Shown here piece after piece: positions 7,175 to 13,088 of a DNA stretch of 13,088 nucleotides (position 1 is the stretch's first letter; each line of letters begins with the position of its first letter). The notes beneath the pieces are model-generated. The model had not been told where the DNA came from. It did no database searches and saw nothing but the letters and a program-made list of their open reading frames with translations. Source of the stretch: Mariniphaga sp. (GTDB lineage Bacteria; Bacteroidota; Bacteroidia; Bacteroidales; Prolixibacteraceae); NCBI GenBank assembly GCA_025363795.1, contig JANYLE010000498.1, positions 1 through 13,088 of the forward strand, given 5' to 3'. The translations under genes were made by a program, and so were the position numbers.

Positions 7175-7230
7175 CAAAATTAAGGAAATATTTTGTTATA
7201 ATGATTTTATATACAAAATCAATACCTTTG
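7175..7230. promoter_or_regulatory. Divergent regulatory region of udk and the toxin-antitoxin operon
   Basis: A perfect -7 box for the antitoxin gene, TACCTTTG, lies on the plus strand at 7223-7230 (start near 7237, leader about 18 nt); no good -33 box is visible at the usual distance. Upstream lie an imperfect inverted repeat, ATTTTGTTATA (7190-7200) and TATACAAAAT (7210-7219), and a third half-site, CAAAAT (7175-7180). The 7175-7182 half-site also reads TAATTTTG on the minus strand and could be the udk -7 box. Type II antitoxins usually repress their own promoter by binding such repeats, so this is the likely autoregulatory operator. Confidence 0.5.
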
Positions 7231-7255
7231 CATAAACAGGATAAAACAGAAAGCA

Positions 7256-7468
7256 ATGGCAACCGTAATTATCAACAACAAATCCAAGGCGGCTAAATTA
7301 ATGCTTGAGTACCTTAAAACGCAGTCGTATGCCAAAATAGTAGATGAAAATGAAGAGGATATCCCTAACCGGGCGACAGTGCGTGCCATCGAAGATGCCC
7401 GAAAAGGCAATACTATATCGTGTAGCAGCTTCGAGGATTATCTTGAAAAAGTGAAGCAACATGTTTAG
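7256..7468 (+). CDS. Putative type II antitoxin
   Basis: A 70-residue acidic/basic mixed protein with no clear named family from sequence alone. It is called an antitoxin from context: its 3' end overlaps the start of a YafQ/RelE-like toxin gene by 8 bp, the usual antitoxin-first layout with translational coupling. The N-terminus (MATVIINNKSKAAKLMLEYLKTQ) is predicted strand then helix. The C-terminal half (NRATVRAIEDARKGNTISCSSFEDYLEKVKQHV) contains the A..AI..AR.G pattern common in antitoxins paired with RelE-superfamily toxins and would wrap the toxin. A TACCTTTG promoter box and inverted repeats lie just upstream, fitting autorepression, although I cannot point to a definite DNA-binding motif. 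Confidence 0.72.
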   Translation: MATVIINNKSKAAKLMLEYLKTQSYAKIVDENEEDIPNRATVRAIEDARKGNTISCSSFEDYLEKVKQHV

Positions 7469-7733
7469 GCTTGAGTTTACCAATCAGTATTTGAGGGATT
7501 TAAGGCTTGCAAGGAAAAGAAATCTGGATGAATCGAAACTGAATGAACTAATTCTGATATTGTTGTCTGGTGACGAGTTACCTTTAAAATATAAAGATCA
7601 CATACTTACCGGAAATATGAAGGGGCTGAACGAATGTCATATTTCACCCAATTGGCTATTGATCTACGGGAAAAATACCACCATTAGACTTATCACACTG
7701 ATTCGAACCGGTACCCATTCAGACTTGTTCTGA
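7461..7733 (+). CDS. YafQ/RelE-like mRNA interferase toxin, substituted active site
   Basis: This 90-residue protein has the typical length and layout of YafQ-type ribosome-dependent RNases, which cut mRNA in the ribosomal A site. It aligns by eye through LPLKYKDHILTGNMKGLNECHISPNWLLIY (40-69) and the C-terminal RTGTHSDLF (82-90). Compared with E. coli YafQ as I recall it, the key residues His50, His63, Trp68, His87 and Phe91 correspond to H47, H60, W65, H86 and F90 and are present. The equivalent of Asp67 is Asn64 (codon AAT at 7650-7652). The W of GSWKG is also replaced, by Met53. The gene is otherwise intact with no frameshift. It overlaps the antitoxin gene by 8 bp. It may be weakened, or inactive as an RNase while still folding and binding its antitoxin. 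Confidence 0.88.
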   Translation: MFRLEFTNQYLRDLRLARKRNLDESKLNELILILLSGDELPLKYKDHILTGNMKGLNECHISPNWLLIYGKNTTIRLITLIRTGTHSDLF

Positions 7734-7859
7734 ATAAATCGATTACCAATTGATGGATTGACAAACAGGATTGAAATACTGGCAATATTTAGCGTTGATA
7801 GACTGTTTTATCTTCTTTGAAACGAATTAAAATTGCAAAAAAATTAAATAGGGTCACTA

Positions 7860-8162
7860 ATGATTAATCATACTGTACTTTTCAAGCTCAAGGAGTTTGT
7901 AAGTGAAGATCAAAAAGGAGCAATAAGAAGCAAGATCGCTCATGAATTACTTGCGCTCAAGGAAAAGGTTGAAGTGCTAAAGTACATTCAGGTTGGTCAG
8001 AATTATGAGCTCAATACCTCTTCATTTGATATTTGTCTGGTCACCCATTTCGAAACATTCAATGATCTGGATATTTATCGTGTACATCCAGATCATCTTA
8101 TTGTTTTTGAGTTAATAAAAGCCAATACGGTTAACAGGGCTGTAGTCGATTTTGAATTCTAA
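7860..8162 (+). CDS. Dabb domain (stress-responsive A/B barrel) protein
   Basis: A 100-residue single-domain protein of the Dabb family, small dimeric ferredoxin-like alpha/beta barrels. Family marks are the opening MINHTVLFKLK (1-11), a helix ending LLALKEKVEVLKYIQVGQNYELN, the strand-turn DICLVTHFETFNDLDIYRVHPDHL with the conserved YxxHPxH, and the closing VVDFEF. Bacterial members are mostly of unknown function, and plant homologues are stress-induced. It lies 9 bp upstream of manA, so the two are almost certainly co-transcribed. Whether it has any role in mannose metabolism is unknown. The 126 bp between it and the toxin gene hold no clear promoter or terminator that I can identify. Confidence 0.9.
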   Translation: MINHTVLFKLKEFVSEDQKGAIRSKIAHELLALKEKVEVLKYIQVGQNYELNTSSFDICLVTHFETFNDLDIYRVHPDHLIVFELIKANTVNRAVVDFEF

Positions 8163-8171
8163 TTATATACT

Positions 8172-9158
8172 ATGAACAATCTATATCCATTGAAATTTAC
8201 CCCAATCTGTAAAGACAAAATCTGGGGTGGTGAAAAATTAAAAGGACTCTTGAATAAGGAGTTTCCCGAATTACCAAATTGTGGCGAATCCTGGGAGATT
8301 TCGGGTGTTCAGGATGAAGTTTCAGTTGTTGCCAACGGCTTTCTCAAAGGGAATAACCTTGAAGAGCTGATTGAGGTCTATATGGGTGATCTGGTGGGAG
8401 AGAAGGTTTATGAGAAATTCGGAACCGAGTTTCCTCTGCTGGTAAAATTCATCGATGCCAACGATAACCTGTCGATTCAGGTTCATCCTAATGATGAATT
8501 AGCGTTGGAAAGACATGACGCATATGGAAAGACTGAGATGTGGTATGTTGTTCAGGCCGATCCGGGAGCAAAACTGATATCGGGATTTAACCGCGTCATC
8601 GACAAGGAAAAATATCTCACCTATTTCAAAAACGGACAGTTGGAGGAGATTCTTAATTACGAAGAGGCCAAAGCCGGCGATGTTTTCTTTATGCCGGCCG
8701 GCAGGGTTCATGCTATCGGGAAAGGGATCGTTGTGGCTGAAATACAGCAAACCTCTGATGTGACTTACCGGATTTATGATTTTAACAGGGTTGATGATCA
8801 GGGTAATGCGCGGGAACTTCATGTAGATCTGGCTGTTGATGCGATCGATTACCGGTTTGAGAAAAATTACCGTACTGATTATACTGAAATCGATAATGTC
8901 CCGGTTAAACTGGTTGATTGCCAGTACTTCACTACTAACATTCTGGAATTAAGCAAATCCGTTGAGCGTGATTTTACTGAAATTGATACGTTTGTGATTT
9001 ATTGCTGTTTGGATGGCAAATGCAACCTTGCATGGGAAGATCAGACTATGATTATCGAAAAGGGGGACTCAGTGCTGGTTCCCGCCTTGATTCATAATTT
9101 CACCCTCTCAACTTCCAATGGAATTAAAGCAAAACTGCTTGAGGTCTATGTGAAATAG
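8172..9158 (+). CDS. manA: Mannose-6-phosphate isomerase, class I
   Basis: Zinc enzyme interconverting mannose-6-phosphate and fructose-6-phosphate, supplying GDP-sugar precursors or allowing mannose use. The 328 residues match the shorter bacterial type I form. Expected metal and active-site residues are visible: SIQVHPND (Q103, H105), GKTEMWYV (E122) and VFFMPAGRVHAIGKG (H180), followed by the phosphate-binding segment QQTSDVTYRIYDFNR. The N-terminus PLKFTPICKDKIWGGEKL is the conserved opening of this subgroup. A C-terminal cupin-like half (about 235-328) includes IEKGDSVLVPA. It is co-transcribed with the Dabb gene and followed by a candidate terminator. Confidence 0.96.
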   Translation: MNNLYPLKFTPICKDKIWGGEKLKGLLNKEFPELPNCGESWEISGVQDEVSVVANGFLKGNNLEELIEVYMGDLVGEKVYEKFGTEFPLLVKFIDANDNLSIQVHPNDELALERHDAYGKTEMWYVVQADPGAKLISGFNRVIDKEKYLTYFKNGQLEEILNYEEAKAGDVFFMPAGRVHAIGKGIVVAEIQQTSDVTYRIYDFNRVDDQGNARELHVDLAVDAIDYRFEKNYRTDYTEIDNVPVKLVDCQYFTTNILELSKSVERDFTEIDTFVIYCCLDGKCNLAWEDQTMIIEKGDSVLVPALIHNFTLSTSNGIKAKLLEVYVK

Positions 9159-9195
9159 CTAATGGTATTATAACTGCCATAAATGAAATGATTTA

Positions 9196-9224
9196 GCTGA
9201 AAGTATTCGATTCAGCCAATTTTT
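9196..9224 (+). terminator. Candidate intrinsic terminator after manA
   Basis: GCTGAA (9196-9201) pairs with TTCAGC (9211-9216) across a 9-nt loop, followed by CAATTTTT. The 6-bp stem is modest, but its position 38 bp after the manA stop and 15 bp before engB fits termination or attenuation between the two genes. Confidence 0.5.
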
Positions 9225-9238
9225 ATCAAAATAAAAGG

Positions 9239-9850
9239 ATGATCATCAAAAAAGCTGAATTTGTACTCAGCAACACTGATCCGGCAAAATGTCCGGTAAC
9301 TGAAAAGCCGGAATTTGCCTTCGTTGGGCGATCTAATGTTGGCAAATCGTCGTTGATTAACATGTTGGTCAATTTCAAAGATTTGGCAAAAGTTTCGGGT
9401 GCTCCCGGAAAGACGAGGCTAATCAATCATTTCAATATTAATGATGAATGGTTCTTGGTCGATTTGCCGGGCTATGGTTATGCGAAGGCTTTGCGTTCAT
9501 CACGCGAAAAATGGTCGACTTTTATTAGGAAGTATTTGTCGGTCAGAGAAAATTTGTACTGCGTATTTGCGTTGATCGATTCACGGCATGAACCACAGGA
9601 GAATGATCTGGAATTTATGACATGGATGGGTCTTAACGGCGTCCCCTTTGCTATGGTCTTTACCAAGACGGATAAGCTGTCGAAGAAGCAATTGGAGAAG
9701 AATCTTGCCAGTTACAAAGGTGAGATGTTAAAGAGTTGGGAAGAGTTACCTCCTTTTTTTGTTACCTCTGCCGAAACTAAATTGGGCAGGGACGAGATCC
9801 TTGGTTTTATTGAAAATATTCTGAATAATAAAAGTTTAAGAACCTTGTAA
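9239..9850 (+). CDS. engB: Ribosome biogenesis GTP-binding protein EngB/YihA/YsxC
   Basis: Essential TrmE-Era-class GTPase needed for late assembly of the 50S ribosomal subunit. The 203 residues are normal length and carry all five G motifs: G1 GRSNVGKS (30-37), G2 around G57-K-T-R60, G3 DLPG (75-78, followed by the family-specific YGYAK), G4 TKTD (142-145) and G5 TSA (176-178). The start MIIKKAEFVLSNTD fits the family, whose N-terminus is short before the G1 strand. It opens the run of translation-related genes on this strand (prs, rplY, pth, hslR). A 140-bp gap with its own promoter separates it from prs. Confidence 0.97.
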   Translation: MIIKKAEFVLSNTDPAKCPVTEKPEFAFVGRSNVGKSSLINMLVNFKDLAKVSGAPGKTRLINHFNINDEWFLVDLPGYGYAKALRSSREKWSTFIRKYLSVRENLYCVFALIDSRHEPQENDLEFMTWMGLNGVPFAMVFTKTDKLSKKQLEKNLASYKGEMLKSWEELPPFFVTSAETKLGRDEILGFIENILNNKSLRTL

Positions 9851-9915
9851 TCAGAGTTATATTCTAATGATTGCTGAGTGAGTTGACAGTTTTTTAAAAA
9901 AAGGTTAGCATTCAG

Positions 9916-9946
9916 TTTAGTTGTTGGTTCAATATTTCTACTTTTG
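9916..9946 (+). promoter_or_regulatory. Bacteroidetes-type promoter for prs
   Basis: TTTA-N19-TACTTTTG matches the TTTG/TAnnTTTG consensus, with a perfect -7 box at 9939-9946. Transcription would begin near 9953, leaving a leader of about 38 nt before the prs ATG at 9991. Confidence 0.6.
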
Positions 9947-9990
9947 CCCGCAGACAGAAGCGAATAAATTCAAACAGAAAATTACTAGAT

Positions 9991-10923
9991 ATGTCCACAG
10001 GTTGTATCAAAATTTTTGCCGGTACTGAATCCAAATATCTTGCCGAGAAAATAGCTAAAAATGCTGGAATAGAATTAGGTAGAGCATCATGTCCGCGTTT
10101 CTCCGACGGAGAATTTGAGCCTTGCTACGAGGAAACTATCAGGGGTTCATTCACGTTCATTGTTCAATCGACATTTCCACCGGCAGATAATCTTTTGGAA
10201 TTGCTGTTAATGATAGATGCTGCCAAAAGGGCGTCTGCTTACAAAATAATTGCCGTGATGCCTTATTTTGGATTTGCGAGACAAGACCGTAAGGATAGGC
10301 CCAGAGTTTCAATAGGCGCCAAATTGGTTGCCGACATGTTGATGACAGCTGGAATTGACCGGTTAATAACAATGGATCTTCACGCCGATCAGATCCAGGG
10401 ATTTTTCGATGTTCCGGTTGACCATCTTAGCGCCGTTGCCCTCTTTATCCCTTACATCCAGCAAATGGGATTGCGCGATATTGTAGTTGCATCTCCCGAT
10501 GTTGGCGGAACAAAAAGAGCAAATGTATTTGCGAAACATCTGCATACCGATCTGGTAATTTGCCACAAATCACGTAGTAAAGCGAATCAGATTGATTCAA
10601 TGACACTTATCGGTGATGTTGAGAATAAAGATGTAATCATCGTCGATGATATTATCGATACGGCAGGTACCATTACCAAGGCTGCAGATCTGATGAAATC
10701 AAAAGGTGCACGGTCTGTTCGGGCATTTGCAACGCATGCTGTGCTTTCGGGTCCTGCCTTTGAGCGGATTGAAGCATCTTGTCTCGATGAAGTGCTTTTG
10801 ACAGATTCAATTCCGCTCACCCACAAATCAGATAAGATCACCGTATTGTCATGCGCATCGCTCTTTGCCGATGTGATTCAGAAGGTTTACGAAAATAAGT
10901 CAATTAGTACGGCATTTATCTAA
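9991..10923 (+). CDS. prs: Ribose-phosphate pyrophosphokinase (PRPP synthetase)
   Basis: Makes PRPP from ribose 5-phosphate and ATP, for purine, pyrimidine, NAD, histidine and tryptophan synthesis. The 310 residues are the usual class I bacterial length. Visible features are the N-terminal IFAGTESKYLAEKIA, the FSDGEFEP segment (37-44), the ATP-binding FARQDRKDRPR (95-105), the metal-binding MDLHADQIQGFFD with H131, the flexible catalytic loop around K193-S-R195, and the PRPP-binding loop DVIIVDDIIDTAGTI (214-228). It has its own promoter and is followed after 120 bp by rplY, which has further promoter boxes in the gap. In many other bacteria prs also neighbours the L25 and pth genes, so this order is conventional. 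Confidence 0.98.
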   Translation: MSTGCIKIFAGTESKYLAEKIAKNAGIELGRASCPRFSDGEFEPCYEETIRGSFTFIVQSTFPPADNLLELLLMIDAAKRASAYKIIAVMPYFGFARQDRKDRPRVSIGAKLVADMLMTAGIDRLITMDLHADQIQGFFDVPVDHLSAVALFIPYIQQMGLRDIVVASPDVGGTKRANVFAKHLHTDLVICHKSRSKANQIDSMTLIGDVENKDVIIVDDIIDTAGTITKAADLMKSKGARSVRAFATHAVLSGPAFERIEASCLDEVLLTDSIPLTHKSDKITVLSCASLFADVIQKVYENKSISTAFI

Positions 10924-10930
10924 TAATTAC

Positions 10931-10963
10931 TATCTTTGCGCCCGGTTTTGCAGCATACCTTTG
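10931..10963 (+). promoter_or_regulatory. Overlapping promoter boxes upstream of rplY
   Basis: Two perfect TAnnTTTG boxes lie 25 bp apart, TATCTTTG (10931-10938) and TACCTTTG (10956-10963). The TTTG of the first also sits 17 nt upstream of the second, so it can serve as its -33 element (TTTG-N17-TACCTTTG). Starts near 10945 or 10970 would both give leaders of 70-100 nt before rplY. Confidence 0.6.
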
Positions 10964-10980
10964 TTGGTGTGATGCGGATA

Positions 10981-10997
10981 CCTTCCTTTCAGAAGGA
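10981..10997 (+). other. Short hairpin in the rplY leader
   Basis: CCTTC (10981-10985) can pair with GAAGG (10992-10996), or alternatively TCCTT (10984-10988) with AAGGA (10993-10997) around a TCAG loop. The two pairings exclude each other. It lies in the predicted untranslated leader. No T-run follows, so it is not a terminator. A regulatory role is only a possibility. Confidence 0.3.
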
Positions 10998-11043
10998 GAT
11001 CTGAGTAAACACTTAGTTACAAAACAGTTAATTTTTAAAACAA

Positions 11044-11640
11044 ATGAAATCATTTCTAATTAAAGGTACTGCTCGTCAGGCGATTGGCAAAAAAGATTGC
11101 AAAGCGCTGAGAGCTCAGGATTTAGTACCATGTGTAATTTATGGCGGACCAAAAGTTGTGCATTTTCAGGCACACGAAAATGAATTTCGCAAATTAATTT
11201 ATACTCCGAAAGTTTATCAGACCGAAATCACTGTTGATGGAGTGGTCTATAATGCTTTTATGCAGGCTTTGCAGTTTCATCCCGTTACTGACAAACTTCT
11301 TCATATCGACTTTCTTGAAATCCGCGAGAACGTTCCTGTTAAACTTCAGATTCCCGTCCGTTTGGATGGTTATGCCAAAGGGATTCAGCAGGGTGGACGT
11401 TTGAAATCCAACCTTCGTACATTGAAGGCTAAGGGATTCCCAAAAGATTTTCCTGATGAGATTGTTATTGATGTTACAGAGCTTAATCTTAGCGAAAGTG
11501 TCAGGGTATCTGAAGTTCATGTTCCTGGAATCGAAATTTTGAATGCAAAATCTGTTCCGGTTGCTACCGTTGTTGTAACACGTGCTGCACGTGCTGCCAT
11601 GGCTGATAACAGTGCAGCTGCTGCTGGTAAGAAAAAATAA
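11044..11640 (+). CDS. rplY: 50S ribosomal protein L25 (CTC/TL5 type)
   Basis: Binds 5S rRNA in the large ribosomal subunit. At 198 residues it is the long two-domain CTC form: an N-terminal L25 domain (about 1-90, with GTARQAIGKKDCKALRAQDLVPCVIYGG and the LLHIDFLEI strand) and a C-terminal TL5 beta domain (about 95-180, with VPVKLQIPVRLDGYAKGIQQGG and FPDEIVIDVTEL). The tail is rich in Ala and Lys and ends in GKKK, which suits RNA contact. It is followed by pth after 96 bp with no clear terminator, so the two are probably co-transcribed, a common pairing in bacteria. Confidence 0.97.
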   Translation: MKSFLIKGTARQAIGKKDCKALRAQDLVPCVIYGGPKVVHFQAHENEFRKLIYTPKVYQTEITVDGVVYNAFMQALQFHPVTDKLLHIDFLEIRENVPVKLQIPVRLDGYAKGIQQGGRLKSNLRTLKAKGFPKDFPDEIVIDVTELNLSESVRVSEVHVPGIEILNAKSVPVATVVVTRAARAAMADNSAAAAGKKK

Positions 11641-11736
11641 ATATTGAAGTTTTGAAATGCCGGTGATCTGTCCGTCACAAATACAAATAAGTGAACAGGG
11701 TGTTCTTTACGGCTTTTGAAAACAAAATAACTACGG

Positions 11737-12300
11737 ATGAAGTACCTGATTGTAGGTCTTGGGAATATCGGGGAAGAATACGATAATACCCGTCACAACA
11801 TAGGATTTAGGATATTGGATGCCCTCGCAAGGGCGTCCAATATTTCTTTTAGCGAAAAGCGATATGGTGCTGTTGCTGAAATGAAGTATGCTGGAAAGAT
11901 ATTTATTTTATTGAAGCCCAATACGTTTATGAATCTTAGTGGTCGCTCGGTTCAGTATTGGATGCAGAAAGAGAAAATTGAACTGGATAAAGTATTAATT
12001 GTAGTTGATGATCTTGCCTTACCCTTAGGCAAAGTGCGCATGCGATTGAACGGTGGTGATGCCGGTCATAATGGTTTGAAAAGCATTCATCAGATATTAG
12101 GAAGTCAGGAATATCGGCGACTTCGTTTTGGAATAGGCAGCGACTTTCCCCGTGGCGGTCAGGTTGATCATGTGTTAGGCCGGTGGGATAGAGCGGAGGA
12201 GGAGATTGTCGACTCTAAAATGGAGCTTTGTATCGAATTCATTAAAGCTTTTGCGACAATTGGCGCTGACAGGGCAATGACCTTATATAATAAGAACTAA
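11737..12300 (+). CDS. pth: Peptidyl-tRNA hydrolase
   Basis: Releases tRNA from peptidyl-tRNAs that drop off the ribosome, an essential recycling step. The 187 residues are normal length. Active-site residues are visible: N10 in LIVGLGN, the catalytic H20 in NTRHNIGF, KPNTFMNLSG (61-69, N66 being the substrate-contacting Asn), D92 in VVDDLALPLG, and N112 in GGDAGHNGLKSI. The late block LRFGIGSDFPRGGQVDHVLGRW is also standard. It lies between rplY and hslR, genes of the same translation theme. Confidence 0.97.
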   Translation: MKYLIVGLGNIGEEYDNTRHNIGFRILDALARASNISFSEKRYGAVAEMKYAGKIFILLKPNTFMNLSGRSVQYWMQKEKIELDKVLIVVDDLALPLGKVRMRLNGGDAGHNGLKSIHQILGSQEYRRLRFGIGSDFPRGGQVDHVLGRWDRAEEEIVDSKMELCIEFIKAFATIGADRAMTLYNKN

Positions 12301-12473
12301 AGACCTTCAATTAACAGTTTCAAAGGCTAAATTCAGTGTCACCCTGATCTGAAAATACACCAGGGCCAAATCTTCACCACATTGCAACCTCACTTTCTTT
12401 TACGATAAATAAAGCCCGATAATTTTTCATCCCTTAATTCGCAATAGAATCCCCTTTTTATTATTTTTACGGT

Positions 12474-12854
12474 ATGGACGAACCTGTACGAATCGATAAA
12501 TGGCTTTGGGCCGTACGTCTTTTTAAAACCCGGACACTTGCAACTGAAGAGTGTAAAAAGGGACGCGTTACAATTGACGGAGTATCTGTAAAACCTTCGC
12601 GGGTTCCAAAACCTGGCGATATCATTAAAGTACGTAAAAACCCTGTGACCTATTCCTATAGGGTAATCGGACTCATCGGGAAAAGGATTGGTGCGAAACT
12701 GGTTCATGAATTTGTTGAGGACATCACTCCGCCGGAAGAGCTCAAAAATCTCGAATTAAGGCAGCAAATGGGTTCCTTCGAACGAGACAGAGGGACCGGC
12801 AGGCCGACCAAAAAAGACCGGCGGGATATTGACCGTTTGCAGGATTGGGAATAG
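12474..12854 (+). CDS. hslR: S4-domain RNA-binding protein, Hsp15-like
   Basis: The 126 residues begin with an S4 RNA-binding domain (about 5-65): VRIDKWLWAVRLFKTRTLATEECKKGRVTIDGVSVKPSRVPKPGDIIKV. A basic C-terminal tail follows, including RDRGTGRPTKKDRRDIDRLQDW (about 104-125). In E. coli, Hsp15 binds 50S subunits carrying a stranded nascent-chain tRNA and helps them recycle, which suits its place just after pth. Bacteroidetes homologues are assigned by similarity only. The upstream 173 bp hold no clear promoter; an A/T-rich stretch ends 4 bp before the ATG, so the mRNA may have a very short leader. The stop codon is 4 bp from the end of the convergent amidase gene. Confidence 0.9.
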   Translation: MDEPVRIDKWLWAVRLFKTRTLATEECKKGRVTIDGVSVKPSRVPKPGDIIKVRKNPVTYSYRVIGLIGKRIGAKLVHEFVEDITPPEELKNLELRQQMGSFERDRGTGRPTKKDRRDIDRLQDWE

Positions 12855-12858
12855 TTGG

Positions 12859-13088
12859 CTATTTCGATTTTTGAAAATCTTCTATCACACCATCACACAT
12901 CCATCGGGCAATTGCCTGCCTGTTATTTTCAAAGATTAACCGCTGTTGATCACGTGGGTGCTGGATATTCCCGAGTTCAATAAATATGGCTGTTGGAATG
13001 GTCTTGTCGAGCATATAAAGATGACGGGTCGACACATCGCCGCTATAGCCCCTGCCGGGTTGTTTCAGCTGATATTTTCGCTCAATTG
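12859..13088 (-). CDS. N-acetylmuramoyl-L-alanine amidase, C-terminal part (partial)
   Basis: Only the last 76 codons are in the window; the gene enters from the right edge. The readable end, from IERKYQLKQPGRGYSGDVSTR to a TAG stop at 12859-12861, contains LDKTIPTAIFIELGNIQHPRDQQRL and ENNRQAIARWMCDGVIEDF. This is the C-terminal signature of Amidase_3 zinc enzymes, which cleave the bond between MurNAc and the stem peptide in the cell wall. The Glu in IELGNI is the expected catalytic residue. The zinc-binding N-terminal half and any signal peptide lie outside the window, so location and domain make-up cannot be judged. It converges tail to tail with hslR. Confidence 0.87.
   Translation of the reverse strand, partial: IERKYQLKQPGRGYSGDVSTRHLYMLDKTIPTAIFIELGNIQHPRDQQRLIFENNRQAIARWMCDGVIEDFQKSK

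Noticed and set aside
7063..7255. Replication origin at the strand switch
   Set aside because: Genes diverge here and the region is A/T-rich, but no DnaA-box cluster (TTATCCACA-like) or dnaA/parAB neighbours are present.
11693..11705. GAACA-GGG-TGTTC hairpin between rplY and pth
   Set aside because: Five-bp stem with only three T residues after it; insufficient for a terminator call.
12342..12365. CCCTG/CAGGG inverted repeat after pth
   Set aside because: Five-bp arms, 14-nt loop and no T-run follow.

Overview
The window reads as chromosome of a Bacteroidota bacterium, most likely class Bacteroidia. This rests on several signs: most protein sequences look Bacteroidetes-like (KMGKS-type TrpS, YSYLTCTR-type Udk, short type I ManA, PolB-exo2-type exonuclease); several genes are preceded by the Bacteroidetes -7 box TAnnTTTG; and start codons mostly lack a clear Shine-Dalgarno sequence. 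No rRNA, tRNA, CRISPR array, transposase or phage gene was seen.

Left edge (1-494): a degenerate tandem array of 17 units of exactly 21 bp (1-357) with a higher-order 63/84-bp pattern. It holds inverted repeats at unit junctions, the best being a perfect 11-bp arm pair at 284-310. It runs off the window edge and probably does not code for protein.

Minus-strand block (495-7062). In transcription order from the right: uridine kinase and a PolB-like 3'-5' exonuclease (11 bp apart, probable operon); tryptophanyl-tRNA synthetase with a strong terminator; an orphan GntP-family permease with a palindromic operator candidate; a class II Fic protein with its own promoter; a PhzF-family isomerase-like protein; and a hotdog-fold acyl-CoA thioesterase.

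Divergent centre (7063-7255): a compact regulatory region with repeated CAAAAT/ATTTTG half-sites. It lies between udk and a two-gene toxin-antitoxin module (7256-7733). The YafQ/RelE-like toxin has Asn in place of the usual catalytic Asp.

Plus-strand block (7860-12854): a Dabb-domain protein and mannose-6-phosphate isomerase (9 bp apart), the ribosome-assembly GTPase EngB, PRPP synthetase, ribosomal protein L25/CTC, peptidyl-tRNA hydrolase and an Hsp15-like S4 protein. From engB rightwards this is a translation and ribosome-maintenance cluster, with PRPP supply feeding nucleotide synthesis. It converges on the C-terminal end of an N-acetylmuramoyl-L-alanine amidase that enters from the right edge on the minus strand.

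Most of the window is ordinary housekeeping. The places worth a second look are the 21-bp repeat array, the toxin with a substituted active-site residue, the shared TA/udk regulatory region, the gntP palindrome and the His-to-Cys change at the base-recognition position of Udk. I did not find a convincing new multi-gene system.
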